A DNA stretch of 53,236 nucleotides, from the NCBI GenBank assembly GCA_021295715.1, contig JAGWBV010000002.1, positions 71,261-124,496 of the forward strand, read 5' to 3'. Below are positions 26,897 to 35,514 of this stretch, one piece after another (within the stretch, counting starts at the first letter, position 1; the number at the start of each line of letters is the position of its first letter). The position numbers were made by a program, and so were the translations under genes. The stretch comes from Candidatus Poribacteria bacterium (GTDB lineage Bacteria; Poribacteria; WGA-4E; WGA-3G). Under the pieces are notes generated by a model. The model was not told where the DNA came from, made no database searches, and worked only from the letters and a program-made list of their open reading frames with translations.

Positions 26897-27022
26897 CCGT
26901 CAGCAGTCAGTAATCAGCAGTCAGCCAGTAGAGTAGCCATCAGCGGTCAGCAAAGAGGTTATCGCCTCACAAAGCCTCTTGACTGACAGCCGAAAGCCGA
27001 TGGCTGACAGCCACTAAAAAAG
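26897..27022. repeat. Full copy of the TCAGC inverted-repeat element, upstream of the sulfatase gene
   Basis: Left arm CCGTCAGCAGTCAGTAATCA and further AGCAGTCAGC/CATCAGCGGTCAGC units, AAAGAGG, a variable centre, CCTCTT, then right arm GACTGACAGCCGAAAGCCGA and TGGCTGACAGCC. AAAGAGG and CCTCTT form an inner stem, and the arms are largely inverted. It ends in ACTAAAAAAGGAG, which is the ribosome site of the next gene. Confidence 0.8.
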
Positions 27023-27030
27023 GAGCAAAC

Positions 27031-28468
27031 ATGGAAAAACGTCCAAATATTTTATGGTACTGCACAGACCAGCAACGTTTCGACACTATCGGAGCGTTGG
27101 GAAATTCACACATCAACACGCCGAGACTCGATGAATTCATGCGTCAGTCAGTCACATTCACCCACGCCTATTGCCAATCTCCCATCTGCACACCTTCTCG
27201 TGCGAGTTTTATGACCGGTATGTACCCTTCAGCCGTGAGCGTCACTGGCAACGGTAACGCCGTTTTCCCCGAATATTATGAAGATCGATTGATAACTCAC
27301 GCATTGGCGCAAGATGGCTATGACTGTGGGTTAATTGGTAAACTCCATCTCGCGAGTGCTTTTGAGGCACAAGAACAGCGCGTGGATGATGGATACCGCT
27401 ACTTCCAGTATAGCCATGACCATGGGAAACCGAATGCGCTCGGACACGAATATGCCGATTGGCAACGTGCACAAGGGGTCGATCCTGAGGCGTTGATCGC
27501 GGAGAAGGCAATTTCTCAAAGGTATCCGAACAGGAGTGGGCGTGTGCATGAACCGTCCCCCGATCGCGATAATGTTCCACCGCACCTGCATCAGACTTAC
27601 TGGTGCACCGAGAAAACAATCGAATTTGCCGAGAAAAATCGTCGAGAAAATCAGCCGTGGATGCTGAGTATCAATCCATTTGACCCACATCCACCGTTTG
27701 ACGCGCCGTGGGAGTATTATCGACGGTACGACCCGGAAACACTGCCCGGTCCCTATTTTCAGGAGAGCGATATCGCCTTTCAGTCGCAATTGACAGATGC
27801 GGGTATCGATTTCCAATCTCAGGCGAAACCACCTTCGGAGTGGGACGACAAACGGATGCAAGCATCTTATTACGCCATGATAGAACAACTCGACCATGAG
27901 TTCGGACGTATACTCGACTACCTTGATGCCGAGGGACTTCGTGAAGATACGATTGTTATCTTCACTTCTGACCATGGAGAGGCACTTGGCGACCACGGGT
28001 TGGTATACAAAGGGTGCCGTTTTTACGAAGGATCCGTGGCCCGGACATTTCTTACAGGATGTTCAAAGCGACGCCCTCGTTGAACTGCTTGATATTGTTC
28101 CTACACTATATGATGCATCAAGTGTGGAGGTTCCGTACTACGTACAAGGCAAATCTCTTGCCCCACTATTGCGCGGTGATGTTCCTGCCAACGAGCATCG
28201 AGAGGCGGTTCGTTGCGAATTTTTCGATGCAATCTCAATGCCCGATCAGACACACGCCACGATGTATCGGGACCAACGCTGGAAGCTTGTAACCTACCAT
28301 CAAAAAGGGCTTTGTGAACTTTACGATCTCGACAACGACCCTTGGGAACATAACGATCTTTCGGAGCATGCCGATTATCAAGCCGTCAAATGGGAATTGA
28401 TGCAGAAAAGCTTCGACGCGACCGTTTATGCGCACCCTCAGATGATACCGCGTGTCGCTTCGCACTAA
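27031..28468 (+). pseudogene. Type I sulfatase, disrupted by a small deletion/frameshift
   Basis: The 5' frame (27031-28083, 350 residues) has the alkaline-phosphatase-fold sulfatase core: PNILWYCTDQQRFDTIG with Asp13, the formylglycine site Cys53-Thr-Pro-Ser-Arg57 (PICTPSRASFMTG), NPFDPHPPFD and TSDHGEALGDHGL. After FYEGSV the frame is lost near 28035, and the C-terminal part resumes in the +1 frame as WPGHFLQDVQSDALVELLDI and RDQRWKLVTYHQKGLCELYD, ending at 28468. Relatives have about seven residues (a VPFIIS-type segment) at the junction, so roughly 20 bases are missing. An intact enzyme would desulfate carbohydrate or other sulfate esters. Real decay or an assembly gap are both possible. 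A TCAGC element lies just upstream. Confidence 0.8.
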
Positions 28469-28796
28469 CAAAACTGCGACTTTGGTATGCTGAATGGGTG
28501 TGCTTTGTAAACGCGATTGGCGTGAATTCGGTTTAAGAATTCACGCCAACGCACAGAGGAATCCGACGGACTTCGGTGGTTTTCCGAGATTCTGCAACCT
28601 TTTCACCCTAAAAGTGTGTCACTAAGAAGTAACAACTAACGTAAGTTCAAACCGTAGTAAAGGGTTTTTCTGTGCTTTGTGTTTGCATATAGGTGGTTTT
28701 TTGATTCTTCTAAAATTATGCACCATTTCCGCTGCGACGGTGCGTCACTAATAATTGAATGCGATCAGATACCACGTTTAGAAGAACAGTTTTCAG
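28469..28796. other. Non-coding gap between the sulfatase and the MoxR operon
   Basis: Apart from the hairpin at 28517-28549, I see no gene on either strand in this 330-base stretch. It has two short GTGTCACTAA/GCGTCACTAA matches (about 28614 and 28743). A promoter for the MoxR operon is expected here or in the adjacent repeat, but no convincing pair is visible. Confidence 0.4.
28517..28549 (+). terminator. Strong hairpin after the sulfatase
   Basis: TTGGCGTGAATTC (28517-28529) and GAATTCACGCCAA (28537-28549) make a perfect 13-base stem with a 7-base loop. No T-run follows, so it is either a rho-aided stop or a structured repeat. Confidence 0.5.
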
Positions 28797-28922
28797 CACG
28801 GGTTGCTATGCAACCCTTTCAGTGATCGGTTATCAGTTAAAGATGGTGTTTTGCGGATTTCCCTTGTAAAACGAAGACCTCTTACCGATAACCGAAGGCC
28901 GAAAACTGAAAACCACTGAAAA
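28797..28922. repeat. TCAGC/ATCGGT-type inverted-repeat element before the MoxR gene
   Basis: Starts with the palindrome GGGTTGCTATGCAACCC and CTTTCAG, then CGGTTATCAGTTAAAGATGG, a centre, GACCTCTTACCGATAACCGA and AGGCCGAAAACTGAAAACCA, ending in CTGAAAAGGAAT, the ribosome site of the next gene. The palindrome recurs inverted at 35366-35388 (CTGAAAGGGTTGCGTAGCAA). Confidence 0.7.
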
Positions 28923-28930
28923 GGAATATT

Positions 28931-29947
28931 ATGGCGACCTCAACAAATAACGGAATGCATGCCGATGACGTTGCTGCAATTGATGAACTCCGAGACGTCT
29001 ACGACCAGTTAAAGGTATCACTGGCGAGGATCATCATTGGTCAGGAGCAGGTCATCGAACACTTGTCGATATGTCTGTTTTCTCAAGGTCACGCGCTGTT
29101 GATGGGGGTTCCCGGCTTGGCGAAAACATTGCTGGTCAGTCGGTTTGCTGAAACGATGGCGTTGCAGTTTAGTCGTATCCAATTCACGCCTGATCTCATG
29201 CCGATGGACATCACCGGCACAGACATTCTTCAGGAAATCCCCGGCGGCAGACGGGAGTTCGAGTTCGTAAAGGGTCCCCTCTTTGCAAATCTTATTTTAG
29301 CGGATGAGATTAATCGCGCCCCTTCAAAGACCCAAGCCGCTATGCTTGAGGCGATGCAGGAATACAAAATCACTGTCATCGGCAGAACCTACTCTCTGGA
29401 TCCTCCTTTCTTTGTCTTAGCGACACAAAACCCAATCGAGCAGGAAGGCACATATCCGTTACCGGAAGCACAATTAGACCGGTTCATGTTCAGAATCGAG
29501 GTGGACTATCCGGGACGGTTTGAAGAGATTGAGATTGCCCGGACGACGACTGGCGCGTCTCTCCCGACACTGGAGCACGTTCTGACGGGTGAGCGAGTGC
29601 GTGCGTTTCAAGACCTTGTGCGTCGCGTCCCGGTCGCTGAGCACATCTACGAATTCGCTGTGGATCTCGCCCGGAGCACACGTCCAAAAGGCGATGCAGC
29701 TCCTGACTGGTTGAAGCCCCTCGTTGCTTGGGGTGCCGGTCCGCGGGCGGTTCAGTATCTAATTCTCGGTGCGAAAGCCCGTGCAGCACTCAGTGGCAGC
29801 TACATGGCACGACTTGAAGATGTTGTTGCGGTGGCGAATCCAGTGCTGGCGCATCGTGTTATTACCTCCTTTGCTGCGGAGTCTGAGAATATCACCAGTA
29901 AAGACATCGTCAATCGACTCCTTGAGGAGTTGTCTGAAGGAAATTAA
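28931..29947 (+). CDS. MoxR-family AAA+ ATPase
   Basis: 338 residues. Walker A is GVPGLAKT (59-66), Walker B LILADEINRA with Asp125-Glu126, followed by the MoxR-typical ATQNPIEQEGTYPLPEAQLD and its sensor/arginine-finger region (RFMFRIEVDYPG). MoxR ATPases work with neighbouring VWA/DUF58 proteins as chaperone-like machines that assemble or activate envelope or cofactor-bearing complexes. The gene starts a long co-directional operon; the DUF58 gene follows after 3 bases, consistent with coupled translation. AAAAGGAAT just before the ATG is the end of a repeat element. Confidence 0.92.
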   Translation: MATSTNNGMHADDVAAIDELRDVYDQLKVSLARIIIGQEQVIEHLSICLFSQGHALLMGVPGLAKTLLVSRFAETMALQFSRIQFTPDLMPMDITGTDILQEIPGGRREFEFVKGPLFANLILADEINRAPSKTQAAMLEAMQEYKITVIGRTYSLDPPFFVLATQNPIEQEGTYPLPEAQLDRFMFRIEVDYPGRFEEIEIARTTTGASLPTLEHVLTGERVRAFQDLVRRVPVAEHIYEFAVDLARSTRPKGDAAPDWLKPLVAWGAGPRAVQYLILGAKARAALSGSYMARLEDVVAVANPVLAHRVITSFAAESENITSKDIVNRLLEELSEGN

Positions 29948-29950
29948 GGT

Positions 29951-30853
29951 ATGCTGCAACTCAAACGGGATTACCTCGATCAGAAGGTTCTGGAACGGCT
30001 TTCAACGCTTCAACTGCATGCTCGGTTGCCTATGATCGGAAGCGTATCAGGCAAACATCGGAGTCCGATTCGCGGTTCGAGCCTTGAGTTTGCAGAATAC
30101 CGTAAGTACGTACCGGGCGATGACCCTCGAAGACTTGATTGGCGGGCTTATGCGCGAAATGATCGCTACTACATCAAAGAGTTTGAGGCTGACACCAATT
30201 TACGGATGTGTTTAATCGTTGATACCAGCGGTTCCATGAACTTCACATACAACGGCATGAGTAAATTGGATTATGCCCGTCGTATCGCTGGGACTTTAGC
30301 CTATATTGCGGCACAGCAAGGTGATGCTGTTGGACTCTATTGTGCTGGCACGGGGTTCCACAAAGAGATCCCGCCGAAACGGAGTGCAAAGCATCTTAGC
30401 GCGGTCCTTGATGAATTGGGTACGATGGAGGCAACTGGTGAGACGGGATTAGCGAACGTTCTCCATGAAACCGCTGAACGCGTCCCGCAAAGGGCACTCA
30501 TTGTCGTTCTTTCCGATCTGTTTATCGAACCAGAAGTTGTGCGAAACTGTCTTGAGCACCTACGATTCCGTAAGCACGACATCGCCGTGTTTCATCTGTT
30601 GGAGCAGAGCGAGTTGGAATTGGAATTCGATCGCCCAATGCGTTTCGTTGACATGGAGGGAGGCGAACCTATATTGGCGGATCCGACTGTCATTGGGGCT
30701 CAATACCAGCGTGCACTCGAAATGTATCTCGAAAGTATGAACACAGTCGTTCAGGATACTGAAGTCGATTACCACCGTATCCGCATCAATGAGAACTACG
30801 ACGATGTGTTAGCGCGATTCCTATTGGGACGGACACCGAAGCGGCATTCTTAA
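29951..30853 (+). CDS. DUF58-family protein with a VWA-like domain
   Basis: 300 residues. The DUF58 signature reads EYRKYVPGDDPRRLDWRAYA, then RNDRYYIKEFEADTNLR, followed by a MIDAS-like motif CLIVDTSGSMNF. Later VWA strands are ALIVVLSDLF and DIAVFHLLEQSELEL. There is no membrane helix, so it is cytosolic and probably binds MoxR. It begins 3 bases after the MoxR stop. Function is inferred from the usual MoxR-DUF58-BatA trio; the client is unknown. Confidence 0.9.
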   Translation: MLQLKRDYLDQKVLERLSTLQLHARLPMIGSVSGKHRSPIRGSSLEFAEYRKYVPGDDPRRLDWRAYARNDRYYIKEFEADTNLRMCLIVDTSGSMNFTYNGMSKLDYARRIAGTLAYIAAQQGDAVGLYCAGTGFHKEIPPKRSAKHLSAVLDELGTMEATGETGLANVLHETAERVPQRALIVVLSDLFIEPEVVRNCLEHLRFRKHDIAVFHLLEQSELELEFDRPMRFVDMEGGEPILADPTVIGAQYQRALEMYLESMNTVVQDTEVDYHRIRINENYDDVLARFLLGRTPKRHS

Positions 30854-30856
30854 TAG

Positions 30857-30972
30857 TTTTCAGCAGTCGGCAGTCAGCAATTAGCAATTAGCAATTAGTA
30901 GTTAGCAAAGAGGCACCTAATTGCTATCAACTAACAGTGAGCGTAGCGAACGCCCTAACCGCTAACGAGTAA
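30857..30972. repeat. TCAGC/TTAGC inverted-repeat element between DUF58 and BatA-like genes
   Basis: TCAGCAGTCGGCAGTCAGCA, then three ATTAGCA units, TAGTTAGCAAAGAGGCACC, then TATCAACTAACAGTGAGCG and CCTAACCGCTAACGAGTAAA. The arms are imperfect inverted copies. Unlike other copies it ends in AAAAAAATATG without a clear ribosome site. Confidence 0.75.
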
Positions 30973-30978
30973 AAAAAT

Positions 30979-32967
30979 ATGGGTTTTCTGCAACCGTTGG
31001 CATTAATTGCCCTCCCTTTAATCGCGTTACCGATCCTTATTCATCTTATCAATCGGCATCGGCATCGCACGATCCCTTGGGCAGCGATGATGTTTCTCAT
31101 GAGTGCAAAGCGTATGAGCAAGGGCATGGCACGTCTTCGGCATTTCCTGATCCTATTAATGCGTGTGCTTGCAGTCGCGGCTCTGATTTTTGTCGTCAGT
31201 CGTCCGTTATCTGGTGGATGGTTGGGTAGCATTGGAATGAGTAAACCGGATGCTACCTTGATACTCCTGGACCGTTCTGCGAGCATGGAAATGCAGGACT
31301 TACAAGCGGGTCAGTCGAAGCGAACCGCGGCACTGCAAAAACTCGCGGAATTGCTGGAACAGGGGGATTACGGGGCGCACTTAATTCTCATTGATAGTGC
31401 GAGTGGTCAACTGCAAGAGATAGATTCACCGAAGGTACTATTGGATATACCCATCGCCGAATCGAGTGCCACCAGTGCGGATATTCCGGGTATGCTTGAG
31501 TCTGCCTTGGCGTATCTCAAAGCGAATAAGTCGGGACGAGCTGACGTGTGGATCTGCTCTGACTTAAGCGAGAACGATTGGGATGTTGAAAGCGGACGCT
31601 GGCAAGCGATATACGAGGAATTTGCGCAGTTAGAGGGTGTACATCATTTCTTGCTGGCATACGCAGATTTACCTTCAAGCAATTTGTCGATAAGGGTAGA
31701 AAACGTACAACGATGGGAACGCGGTCACGATGCGGAGCTCGTTCTTGATGTGATAGTTCGGGCGAAGGGGAGCAGTGGCGCAACACTTCAAGGAGTTCCA
31801 ATTGAGTTTGAAGTCAACGACGTTCGATCTGTCGTTGAGGTCGAGATTGACAGACAGGGTGCCTCACTGAAAGGACACCGTATCCCGATTGATACCAAAC
31901 TGCGTTCAGGATGGGGTTCAGTTGGGTTGCCGGGTGATGCGAATCCCTTAGATAATCGATTTTTCTTTGTGTTTTCAGAATCGACGGTGCGAAGAGCCGT
32001 TGTCGTCAGTGATGATGTAAAGAATGGTGAAGCGTTTCGTCGGGCACTTACTATTCCGATAGCCCCTCGACTCGAACATCGGGTTGATGTGGTCTCCGTG
32101 GATCGCGCTGCAGAAATTGATTGGGAAAATACGGGGTTGTTGATCTGGCAAGCGGCTCTACCGCGCGGGTCAGTAGCAGAGCAGATTGCGCAATTTGTTG
32201 ACACTGGACGTGTGGTTATGTTCTTTCCGCCGAGTCAAAACGCAGATGAACGGCTATTTGGCTCACGTTGGGGGGACTGGCAAACTCCCGGAAGTCAACA
32301 GATTTTTAATCCCTCATGGTGGCGTGGCGATACAGATCTGCTGGCGCACGTAGAGAGCGGAGACGCGTTGCCGCTGAACGAACTGCGTATCTATCGATAC
32401 CGTTCTATTGAAAGTTTTGGGACACCGTTGGCGAGATTTGACGACGATGCTCCTCTGCTCACGCGTGTCGCCACGGATCGTGGTGCGGTATATTTCTGTA
32501 GCACGCTACCTACGGCGCAATTCTCCTCCCTCGAACGCGATGGTGTCATCTTTTACGTGATTTTACAGCGGGCATTGGATCAAGGCTGTCGCGCGCTGGC
32601 GGTTGCATCGCAACGCGACGCGGGTCCTGACGCGCTGGCTGGTGCTTCGGCTTGGGAGTTAGTGGCACCTGCTGACAATTCGCCACTCCTTTCACAACGC
32701 GGGTTACACGCCGGTGTGTACCGAGACGGCGCGTATTGGACGGCTGTGAATCGTAGTCAAATTGAAGACAGTGCTACGGCGGCCCCTGTCGAGACGGTGG
32801 ATGCCCTGTTTGACGGGATGTCTTATCGGCGGATTGATGTAGATGTTGGGGATACATCTGCCTTAGCGAGTGAATTGTGGCGTATCTTTCTCATTGCAAT
32901 GATAGTGGCACTTCTTGTAGAGTCGGTATTGAGTTTACCGAGTAAAAAAGTTAGGACGACCCTTTAA
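30979..32967 (+). CDS. BatA-like membrane-anchored VWA protein
   Basis: 662 residues. The N-terminal aerotolerance-regulator (BatA) segment has two membrane helices: LIALPLIALPILIHLI (about 8-24) and FLILLMRVLAVAALIFVVS (about 54-72), with the WAAMMFLMSAKRMSKG loop typical of the family. A VWA domain follows (ATLILLDRSASMEMQD, a degenerate MIDAS; VWICSDLSENDWDV). A long periplasmic part, including GLLIWQAALPRGSVAEQIAQ, ends in another membrane helix (IFLIAMIVALLVESVLS). It is expected to face the periplasm and work with the MoxR/DUF58 pair. Lacking a ribosome site at its start, it may be translated weakly or through coupling. Confidence 0.85.
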   Translation: MGFLQPLALIALPLIALPILIHLINRHRHRTIPWAAMMFLMSAKRMSKGMARLRHFLILLMRVLAVAALIFVVSRPLSGGWLGSIGMSKPDATLILLDRSASMEMQDLQAGQSKRTAALQKLAELLEQGDYGAHLILIDSASGQLQEIDSPKVLLDIPIAESSATSADIPGMLESALAYLKANKSGRADVWICSDLSENDWDVESGRWQAIYEEFAQLEGVHHFLLAYADLPSSNLSIRVENVQRWERGHDAELVLDVIVRAKGSSGATLQGVPIEFEVNDVRSVVEVEIDRQGASLKGHRIPIDTKLRSGWGSVGLPGDANPLDNRFFFVFSESTVRRAVVVSDDVKNGEAFRRALTIPIAPRLEHRVDVVSVDRAAEIDWENTGLLIWQAALPRGSVAEQIAQFVDTGRVVMFFPPSQNADERLFGSRWGDWQTPGSQQIFNPSWWRGDTDLLAHVESGDALPLNELRIYRYRSIESFGTPLARFDDDAPLLTRVATDRGAVYFCSTLPTAQFSSLERDGVIFYVILQRALDQGCRALAVASQRDAGPDALAGASAWELVAPADNSPLLSQRGLHAGVYRDGAYWTAVNRSQIEDSATAAPVETVDALFDGMSYRRIDVDVGDTSALASELWRIFLIAMIVALLVESVLSLPSKKVRTTL

Positions 32968-33006
32968 TCGATTTTTAAACTTTTAACTGAGGTCATAATT
33001 TAAAAA

Positions 33007-35268
33007 ATGCAGGAACAACAGGGAAACCTTGAATTTTTCTCAAGTGGCACCTTTTTAGGTTTGAGTTTGGTTGTTATAATTGTGGCAGGTGTGTTGTGCT
33101 GGTTGGCGTGGCATCGCAGCGGTTATAGCAAAAAGACAGCGGTGCTTGAGTTACTGCGTTTTGTGTTGATTTGCTTGGTCGTTGTAACCTTGAACCAACC
33201 CGAATGGTTGCAAACGCAACTTCCAGATCGGCGTTCGACGCTCGCCGTGCTTTGGGACAAATCTAACAGCATGAAAACTCGGGATGTAGTTTTGACCCAC
33301 AATTCGATTCCGATACAAAACAGCAAAGCACGAGTTGCGGGTCAAGCACAAGACCTTGACCGAAGAGACCTGAAAAGACGAGACGAGACGATTCAACCGC
33401 TGATGTCTGAGGAGGTATGGAAACCTTCGGATGCCAACGACCTCAATGTGGTGTTTGAACCCTTCTCGTCACAGTTAGATCCAGCGGAGGAAGCGACTGA
33501 TTTGAATGCCGGACTGTCGCAGGTTTTGGACACGCATGCGAATCTTCGCGGTGTTGTGCTATTGTCGGACGGTGATTGGAATGTTGGTAACTCGCCTGTT
33601 GAAGCGGCGACGCGGTTTCGGATGCGAGGAATTCCCGTTTTCGCGGTTGGCGTCGGCAGTAAAGTACCCTTACCTGACCTTGAGTTGGTGAGTATGGATG
33701 CCCCGACTTATGCGGTTGTCAATAAGCAACTTCGTATTCCGTTTGTCGTTCGCAGTACTTTGGGTCAGGACACGGATGTGAACGTTACACTCAGTATTGA
33801 CAAAAAATCAACGGTTAGCAAACTTATTCGTGTCCCCGCTATGAGTCAGGCACAAGAGAATATGGTTTGGACACCACCCGCAACCGGTGACTATACACTA
33901 ACGATGCATATCCCGAGAGATACACAAGAATTAATCCCAGAAAACAATGCGCTTTCTGTGCCGATATCGGTGCGCAAGGAACAATTGAAAGTCCTCGTCG
34001 TTGAATCCTACCCACGATGGGAGTACCGCTACCTACGCAACGCATTGGAACGGGATCCGGGGGTCGAATTAACATGCCTACTTTTTCATCCGAAGTTACC
34101 GAAGGTCGGCGGAGGACGTAGTTATATCAAGAGTTTTCCCACGACGAACGAACTGAGTCGCTACGACGTGGTGTTCCTTGGTGATGTCGGTATCGAAAAG
34201 AAGCAGTTAACAGTCGGACAGGCACAGGACTTACGGCAGCTTGTCAGTGCTCAGGCTTCTGGACTCGTCTTTATGCCCGGACGGACGGGGATGCATGCGT
34301 CGTTGATATCGGGTCCGCTGTCGGATCTCTATCCCGTGGTTTTGGACGCTGCGACCCCCTATGGTGTTGGATCAGCGACACCGGGATATTTCGCACTCAC
34401 GCAGTTGGGACAACGAAGTTTATTAACTCGCCTTGGTGAGACTGAAGAGATTAACCGTCAAGTATGGCGCACATTGCCGGGGTTCTACTGGTACGCTGGT
34501 GTCAAACGTGCCAAGGCAGGCACTGAGACTTTAGCGGTGCACGATGGGGTGGCGACGGCTTCCGGACGCGTGCCTCTCATCGTGACCAAAACGTACGGTG
34601 CAGGTAAAGTGTTGTTTATGGGAACAGACAGCGCATGGCGGTGGCGGCAGGGTGTTGAGGATAAGTATCACTACCGCTTCTGGAGCCAAGTTGCTCGATG
34701 GATGGCGTATCGTCGGCAGATGGCACAAGGCGAATCAATGCGGTTGTTTTATTCACCAGATCGCCCACACGTCGACGATGCAGTGATGTTAAATGCCAAT
34801 GTGAACGATCCTTTGGGTAGTCCGTTAGATAGAGGCTCGGTTATTGTAGAAGCAATTGCGCCGTCGGGTAAAACACAAACGATCCGACTGCAGCCCGGTG
34901 AGGGTGATGCGATCGGGTTGTTCACGGGTTCGTTTGTGCCGAAAGAATCTGGCAATTATCAACTCGTCGCCAGTAGCACTGAAACCGTGGCTTCAGTACA
35001 GACCGATCTGTCAGTCCAGGGTTTAAATCGGGAGCAACAAGGACGTTTGGCGCGTTTTGAGGTTTTAGATGAAATCGCCAAAATTACGAACGGCAAGTTA
35101 GTGTCGGTTTCTGAGGCGAGGAGTCTGTTGGATTATCTCGCCGCCTTGCCGGAGCCTGAGCCGACGGTGCATCGGACACGCATCTGGGCACACCCCCTTT
35201 GGGCGGGACTTCTTATTCTACTACTCGGCGTGTTCTGGATTGCGAGAAAAATGACGGGAGCTGTGTAG
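33007..35268 (+). CDS. Membrane-anchored VWA protein with glutamine-amidotransferase-like domain
   Basis: 753 residues. Two N-terminal helices (LGLSLVVIIVAGVLCWLAW; LLRFVLICLVVVTL), then a VWA-like fold (STLAVLWDKSNSM; GVVLLSDGDWNVGNSPVEAA; FAVGVGSKV). Residues about 325-560 resemble the glutamine-amidotransferase-like domain found in such operons (KVLVVESYPRWEYRYLRNAL; GLVFMPGRTGMHASL; GAGKVLFMGTDSAWRWR), without a Cys-based catalytic triad. It closes with a helix (LWAGLLILLLGVFWIARKM). It continues the MoxR operon 39 bases after BatA-like. Role is inferred from family context. Confidence 0.82.
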   Translation: MQEQQGNLEFFSSGTFLGLSLVVIIVAGVLCWLAWHRSGYSKKTAVLELLRFVLICLVVVTLNQPEWLQTQLPDRRSTLAVLWDKSNSMKTRDVVLTHNSIPIQNSKARVAGQAQDLDRRDLKRRDETIQPLMSEEVWKPSDANDLNVVFEPFSSQLDPAEEATDLNAGLSQVLDTHANLRGVVLLSDGDWNVGNSPVEAATRFRMRGIPVFAVGVGSKVPLPDLELVSMDAPTYAVVNKQLRIPFVVRSTLGQDTDVNVTLSIDKKSTVSKLIRVPAMSQAQENMVWTPPATGDYTLTMHIPRDTQELIPENNALSVPISVRKEQLKVLVVESYPRWEYRYLRNALERDPGVELTCLLFHPKLPKVGGGRSYIKSFPTTNELSRYDVVFLGDVGIEKKQLTVGQAQDLRQLVSAQASGLVFMPGRTGMHASLISGPLSDLYPVVLDAATPYGVGSATPGYFALTQLGQRSLLTRLGETEEINRQVWRTLPGFYWYAGVKRAKAGTETLAVHDGVATASGRVPLIVTKTYGAGKVLFMGTDSAWRWRQGVEDKYHYRFWSQVARWMAYRRQMAQGESMRLFYSPDRPHVDDAVMLNANVNDPLGSPLDRGSVIVEAIAPSGKTQTIRLQPGEGDAIGLFTGSFVPKESGNYQLVASSTETVASVQTDLSVQGLNREQQGRLARFEVLDEIAKITNGKLVSVSEARSLLDYLAALPEPEPTVHRTRIWAHPLWAGLLILLLGVFWIARKMTGAV

Positions 35269-35505
35269 CCGTCAGCAAATTAGCCATCAGCAATCGGCAA
35301 TCGGCAATCAGCAAAGACGCAAGCGGTACAGAACGCCGCTTTTCTTTATTCTCACTGCGAAGCATGCTGAAAGGGTTGCGTAGCAACCCGACCTGACTGC
35401 GACGCAAGCCGCGTGTGGGCTTGCGGGACAATGCCATTCTTTACCGATCGCTGAAAGGTTTTTTCGCAAGAAAAAATCGCCCCGACAGCCGACAGCCATT
35501 AAAGG
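35266..35505. repeat. Compound repeat: TCAGC arms around two palindromes
   Basis: Left arm AGCCGTCAGCAAATTAGCCA, TCAGCAATCGGCAATCGGCA, ATCAGC; then CTGAAAGGGTTGCGTAGCAA and CCCG (inverted relative of 28797-28822); then the GCAAGCC...GGCTTGC palindrome (about 35404-35424) shared with 1085-1105; right arm CCCCGACAGCCGACAGCCAT and TAAAGGAG. At 240 bases this is the largest copy and looks like three repeat types nested together. It ends in the ribosome site of the next gene. Confidence 0.75.
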
Positions 35506-35514
35506 AGATTTTCG

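Noticed and set aside
27331-27996. 221-residue minus-strand frame
   Set aside because: Antisense to clear sulfatase motifs.
30857-30972. Possible CRISPR array in the TCAGC/TTAGC units
   Set aside because: Units are only 6-10 bases, spacing is irregular, the arms are inverted, and no cas gene is nearby.
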